Shown here one piece after another: positions 59,601-64,000 of a stretch of 64,000 nucleotides of DNA. Source of the DNA: Apteryx mantelli. Its lineage: Eukaryota; Chordata; Aves; Apterygiformes; Apterygidae. The notes below the pieces were generated by a model. That model did no database searches. It was not told the DNA's origin and saw only the letters and a program-made list of their open reading frames with translations. A program made the translations under genes and the position numbers. Where the stretch lies: the NCBI RefSeq assembly GCF_036417845.1, contig NC_089979.1:121429415-121493414 (forward strand), read 5' to 3'. Position 1 is the stretch's first letter, and every line of letters begins with the position of its first letter.

Positions 59601-62600
59601 GCAGCAGCATGGACTTATTTCCTTCTTTTCACCAGAGTTCTTTTTCTCCTTTTGCTTTAATGTTGTGTTGAGTGTAACGTAGCAGATACCCAACAAATTT
59701 TCTAGAGGGAAGATCATGCCAACCCCTGTCTGTGTCTTCAGAGAGTTCTAGCAGTGTGTTTGGTGAGGGGGTGTTCAGACTGGAAGTGTTCGGTAACAAA
59801 GAAGCACCAAGACTGTGGTGGCCACCTGTTTGTTGCCTTTGCTGACGGCTTGTTCTGAACTTCGCAGAGGATCCCTCGCATGTGTTCTGGAGAAATATCT
59901 ATCTACAGTTGTCTCTGTATAGGATTTTTATGCTGTTACGGGAGAGCTCTTGTAAAGGAAAAAGGCCAAATGTGAAGTATTCTTCTTTATGCTAATACCT
60001 CTTCTACTCCACCTTTTAATAATAGTTGGAATCTGTACATTCCTTTTATTTTCATCCTATGTTGTTTGCTATTTAAAAATCTAATCTTTTGAACACTGTA
60101 AATCCTCTCACAAACAGAATCAAGTGTCTGCATGACTGCCAGAGTGCCGTCTGCAGTAGTTCAAGCAAGGAATTTGCATATCCTATGCGGGTCTTAATAC
60201 AATGTTGTCTACTCATCCTTGCAGTCTCATGAGAAGACATCAAATATAAATAAAATGAAAAAGAGGTTTCTAAAGAGCTTACTAATACTACCTAGTTTAA
60301 AAGTGATGTCCTTGTGCTTATCATGGTGTCTCTCAGTCACTGAAGATGTTTTGAATTTTTTGTAATAGCTTTAAAAAAAACCACAAGCCATCTTATAGTA
60401 GCTGTATATAGCTGCTGGTTTGTAGTAGGTTAGGAGAGATCATTAGAGAACATGGTATGGAAATGTGAACAGTTAAATATCTACATTGTGGGGCATCCTG
60501 GTAGCTGGATTCAGATAAATTGAAAATGTGATTTAAATGAGTGTAGCAGAATGCTGAACAACAGCACAGTATCATATTTTGGCCATGATATTGCTAATCA
60601 GTGCAGCTTGTCACCTGTTCAGGATAGCTGCCATTTCCTGAAGAGGTGTTTGGTGTTCAATCTCCTGATTACACAATAGATTTAAAAAGTTAGAACATTT
60701 CAAGCTTGCTTGGTATTACCACATGCAAATCAGGGTGTGCCCAAATGCCTATCCTGCTGTCCTGCTCTGGTGTATGGGATAATTCAGCACAAGTGTATTT
60801 TCCCTGAAGAGACTGCTTCTCGCCTGCATGGGAAGTCATGGTGGTGCTGCTGCCCCTGTGTTTCCCTGCAGCTGCTGCTGCTCCTTGCCCGTATGGAAAC
60901 AGTATCATGAGCACAAGAGAGGGTCTCTGGGGGTCACCACTACGGGAGCAAGGAGGCTCGTGGGGTGGGAGAGAGTGGACTTGCACCGCTGCTGCTGCTG
61001 CTGGGGGAAGGTGGATAAGTTAGGGAGCTACTTGCTTGGGGCAAGAGCTAAAGCCTGTTAGCTACCACCACGGTATGGTTTAATAATTCTCCAGAGTTTA
61101 GTGTCTCTTTTGTTTTAATTGCTTTGTTATTAAATTTTTGTTGACTTAAATGAGAGTCCAGAATCTCTGTCAAATAGGAGATCGCTATGCAGAGATGCCC
61201 TTTCTCCTACTTGGCTTCTCAGCTGGAAGTTTTGGGATTGCAGGAATCTCTCCTAAAATGTTATCTTTTTTCACTTGCTTTTAGTGGATGCCTTGTAAAA
61301 CACTAAGAATCAAATATGAGCTCAAAGAGAGCCACAGATTTAAAAAATTGAATGCAAATTAACTGTTTCAAATGATATTTCAGCTTGAGGGGAAAATTGA
61401 CAACCTAGTTCAATTCCTGTTTCTGTGGTAAGAAAAGAACTTCCCCCTTTTGGTATAAAGTGAGATTTCAAGTGATTTGTTAACTTTGCTACTTAGCTTC
61501 AATGTCCAGGGAAGGGATTGGAATTAAATCAGTCCTCCCGAACAAAAAACAGATCTGTATGAAGGAAAAGGTTGAGTTTGAAGGACTGTTGAAGGAGTTT
61601 AGCTCATTTGAGGTGAAAAGGGGAATGAGATGAAAAAGACTTTTTTTTTTTTTTTTAACTCTCTAAGGAAAAATCATCCATTGAAAGCTTTTGACTTTAA
61701 ATCTGTGCAAAAGAAGCCTCCAGCTGGCTATTGCATAACTAGCACCTTTACTTCTTTTACAGTGACCAGCTGTAATAGTGTGAATGTATTCATATAGCAG
61801 CTGCCCTGTACAGATGTACTGTATTAACTACCAAAAAAATTTCCACTGAAAAAAAAGATCCTTCCTCCTGTTGTTATGTTTCCTTTCATTTGTCTAGCTT
61901 TAAAATTTCTATTGCAGGCCACATAGTCCCTGCAGTTGTACTTTTGAAATGCATGCTGGATGTGAGCCACGTGGTTTTTTTCCATATGATTTTTTTCTTC
62001 TTACAAGGTAGGTATTGGTGTTATTTTCCTTGTAGTGTACAGGTGAGACTTCTTCTGTCTTTGGTTATCAAGAATTCTTGGATACTAAGGACACAGGTTT
62101 TCTTAGCTCTAGGCAAAGACTTGCATCCTTCCTGAACGTAAGTATTTTCTGTTGAGCAGATGCAGGGTGAGATGCATAAGATCTGTTGATGTGAGTTCAG
62201 AGTAGTGCAACCTAGATTGGAACATACACGTTCATTAGACCTGTTCTTTCATCAGGCTTTAGAAGACTTGCAATATTTCATATCTAATTTTCTGTGCATG
62301 CCTTGTCTCTTTCCTCTGACTAATGAAGGGACTTTATGCAAAAGAAGAACAGGCTAAATTTATTTCAAGGAGCAAAATTCTTCAAAAGTGTAGTGACACA
62401 AATGATTTAAGACCACCTACAAGTTTGCTTTTAGAAAACGCTAAAGATGCTTACAGAAGTATTTTTTAGATCTTATCAAGAGCGCTAGAGTTGAGTATTC
62501 TTTGCTCCCACAGCATGGCTAAAGGGAATTGTGGCTTGTCAAAATCAGAGGTGCTGAGACAATGGCTAAAGTTGAAAAAAGCAGCAGACAAAATCAGGCA

Positions 62601-64000
62601 AATATCAAGTTCTCTTGTCTCAGGTGGGCCTACAGCTTGTGTTAGGGGATATGGTTGTTTCTCTGAAAGGATAAACCAAGGACTGTCTTGCAAGTGAGTA
62701 TCTGTCTTATCTTGTTGCTATGCCTGAGTATTGAAATTTTAGAGCTGTCGAGGAACATAAGTCCACACAGCAACAAAAAAGCTTTTATTCCTTGTTACCT
62801 CTAGATTGCTTATCAAAGAAGGAGGAACTGAACATGTTATTAGGAGCCTGAATCCCATAGGACAGCATCCTACCTAATGCTCCAGTCTATTTTGTTATCT
62901 AAGGAAATTGCTGGTAGCTCTGCTACAAGTGGCAAAGCTATCAAAGGAGTTGGGGTCTGCTGTGAATTGTGTAGCTGTTTCAGTGCAAAGAGAAAACAAA
63001 GCATTGCTCTTCTCCAGGAGTAAATAATACTTCAAAATTGTGCCTCTCTTCTTGGCCCTGTCTGTGTCCTTTCACTGGAGAAGGGCCTGTACTTTCCCTA
63101 GCATGAGGCGTTTTGCCCTGTGATGCTCGAAAGTCATGAGGGATCCAGCAAAAAGCATGAGTGCTTTTAAAACTGTGAGTGCAAGTAGGTTTGTTGTGTC
63201 CTCTATTACCGTTTTAGCAGGAAACTTGTTATGCAGCTCTTTTAGGCTTATGTTCTCTGGCAAAATACTAACGTAGACTAGTGCATCTCCTGGGGATTTG
63301 AGTGTGCCTGGGGCTGCCCGGAGTGAATGATGAGGTGAAATGCTGACTCCAAGCAGTTCTTTCATATTTGGCCCATTTTCTGCAGGTATTTGTGAATATA
63401 AGTGCTCTGGGCAAGGTACACGCTAAGCTAGGGTTTGCATATCCAGGAGTATGTGTTACCTCTTCCTCAGGCTGTTCTGGTTTGGGGAAAAGGGTTGTTT
63501 TTAACATCATTAACACTCTGCTTTGGAGGGTGATGTAAGGTTAAGCGTAAGCTGTATCCATGCCTTCACAGCATGACTGCTTTGAAAAATAAATATTCTT
63601 GATTAATAACCAGTCTCAGTGGTTGTGTAGCAGTAGATGAATAAACAGTGGCAGGCATGCAATATAAGTTGAAGGTAAAATGACAGCAGGAAGAGGAAAT
63701 CAAAACACTCAACCATCACTTGACAACTTAATTGCAGTCATTGATGATAAACAAGGAGAGTTTATTTCCTTGAATCTGTACTTTTAAACATCACTGCTCT
63801 AGCATTATGTGAGATTGATAAACATTTTCCTTTGCTGTTTTGACTTGATGTGGAAAAATGTGATTTATTTGGTTAACATGTAACAAATATTATTCTAGAA
63901 AGCTGAAGGGATGACAGGAGATTTTATGTAGATTTTCAGCTTCCTCCCCCATCCTCCCTCAATATGGACTTCATGTTTTGGTCAGGCATGGTCCGAGTTT
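59601..64000. other. downstream intergenic sequence
   Basis: 4.4 kb with no recognisable coding exon. In mammals the next gene in this direction is NUDT16, transcribed convergently. I looked for its Nudix box on the minus strand and did not find it, so it lies outside or is absent. Short GCT/CTG runs occur at 60871-60882 and 60988-61002, and a T run at 61641-61657. Confidence 0.65.
60988..61002 (+). repeat. short (GCT)5 trinucleotide repeat
   Basis: Five uninterrupted GCT units, with a second shorter run (GCT)4 at 60871-60882, in non-coding sequence downstream of MRPL3. Confidence 0.85.

Noticed and set aside
59601..64000. NUDT16 on the minus strand
   Set aside because: It is expected next by mammalian gene order, but no Nudix box (GX5EX7REUXEEXGU) is visible in the minus-strand frames here.

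Overview
This window is a piece of a sauropsid, most probably bird, nuclear genome. The sequence shows spliced genes with GT-AG introns, AT-rich introns, a CpG-island promoter, and CR1 LINEs carrying the typical 8-bp 3'-terminal repeat. A bird, crocodilian or turtle is compatible with this; the sparse repeats and modest introns favour a bird. There is no CRISPR array, operon, plasmid or phage feature.

Layout. (1) 1-19092 holds the last four coding exons of CPNE4 (copine-4) on the + strand: 5229-5280, 9789-9922, 12175-12411 and 18961-19092. Together they encode the final 184 residues (most of the copine vWA-like domain and the C-terminal tail). A 3' UTR with three candidate AATAAA signals follows. 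(2) 19.6-30.8 kb is intergenic. It carries two old MIR-type SINE relics (about 21000-21150 and 29400-29520) and, directly next to the first, a near-full-length but decayed sense-strand CR1 LINE (about 21160-25354). Both CR1 ORFs are recognisable and both are broken. (3) 30.74-31.48 kb is a CpG island with ETS, NRF1-like and YY1-like sites, the promoter of MRPL3. (4) 31134-59113 is the complete coding region of MRPL3 (mitochondrial ribosomal protein uL3m), in ten exons totalling 1041 nt (346 codons plus stop). All exon phases agree and the length is close to the mammalian protein. Intron 1 contains an antisense, internally deleted CR1 copy. (5) 59.6-64 kb is downstream sequence in which I recognise no gene.

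The two genes are transcribed head to tail about 11.6-12 kb apart (from CPNE4 poly(A) signals to the MRPL3 promoter). The same neighbours in the same orientation occur in mammals (human 3q22.1), so this is conserved synteny and not a functional unit. CPNE4 encodes a calcium-dependent phospholipid-binding protein; MRPL3 encodes a core protein of the large mitoribosomal subunit.

I found no previously undescribed biological system. The more interesting items are in the transposable elements: a 26-bp tandem duplication that shifts frame immediately after the reverse-transcriptase catalytic motif, loss of endonuclease catalytic residues, and a CR1 copy joining the RT core directly to the 3' end. 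There are also some unexplained local structures, namely a perfect 15-bp-stem hairpin, an 88-bp-spaced palindromic duplication, and possible palindromic DNA-transposon relics.
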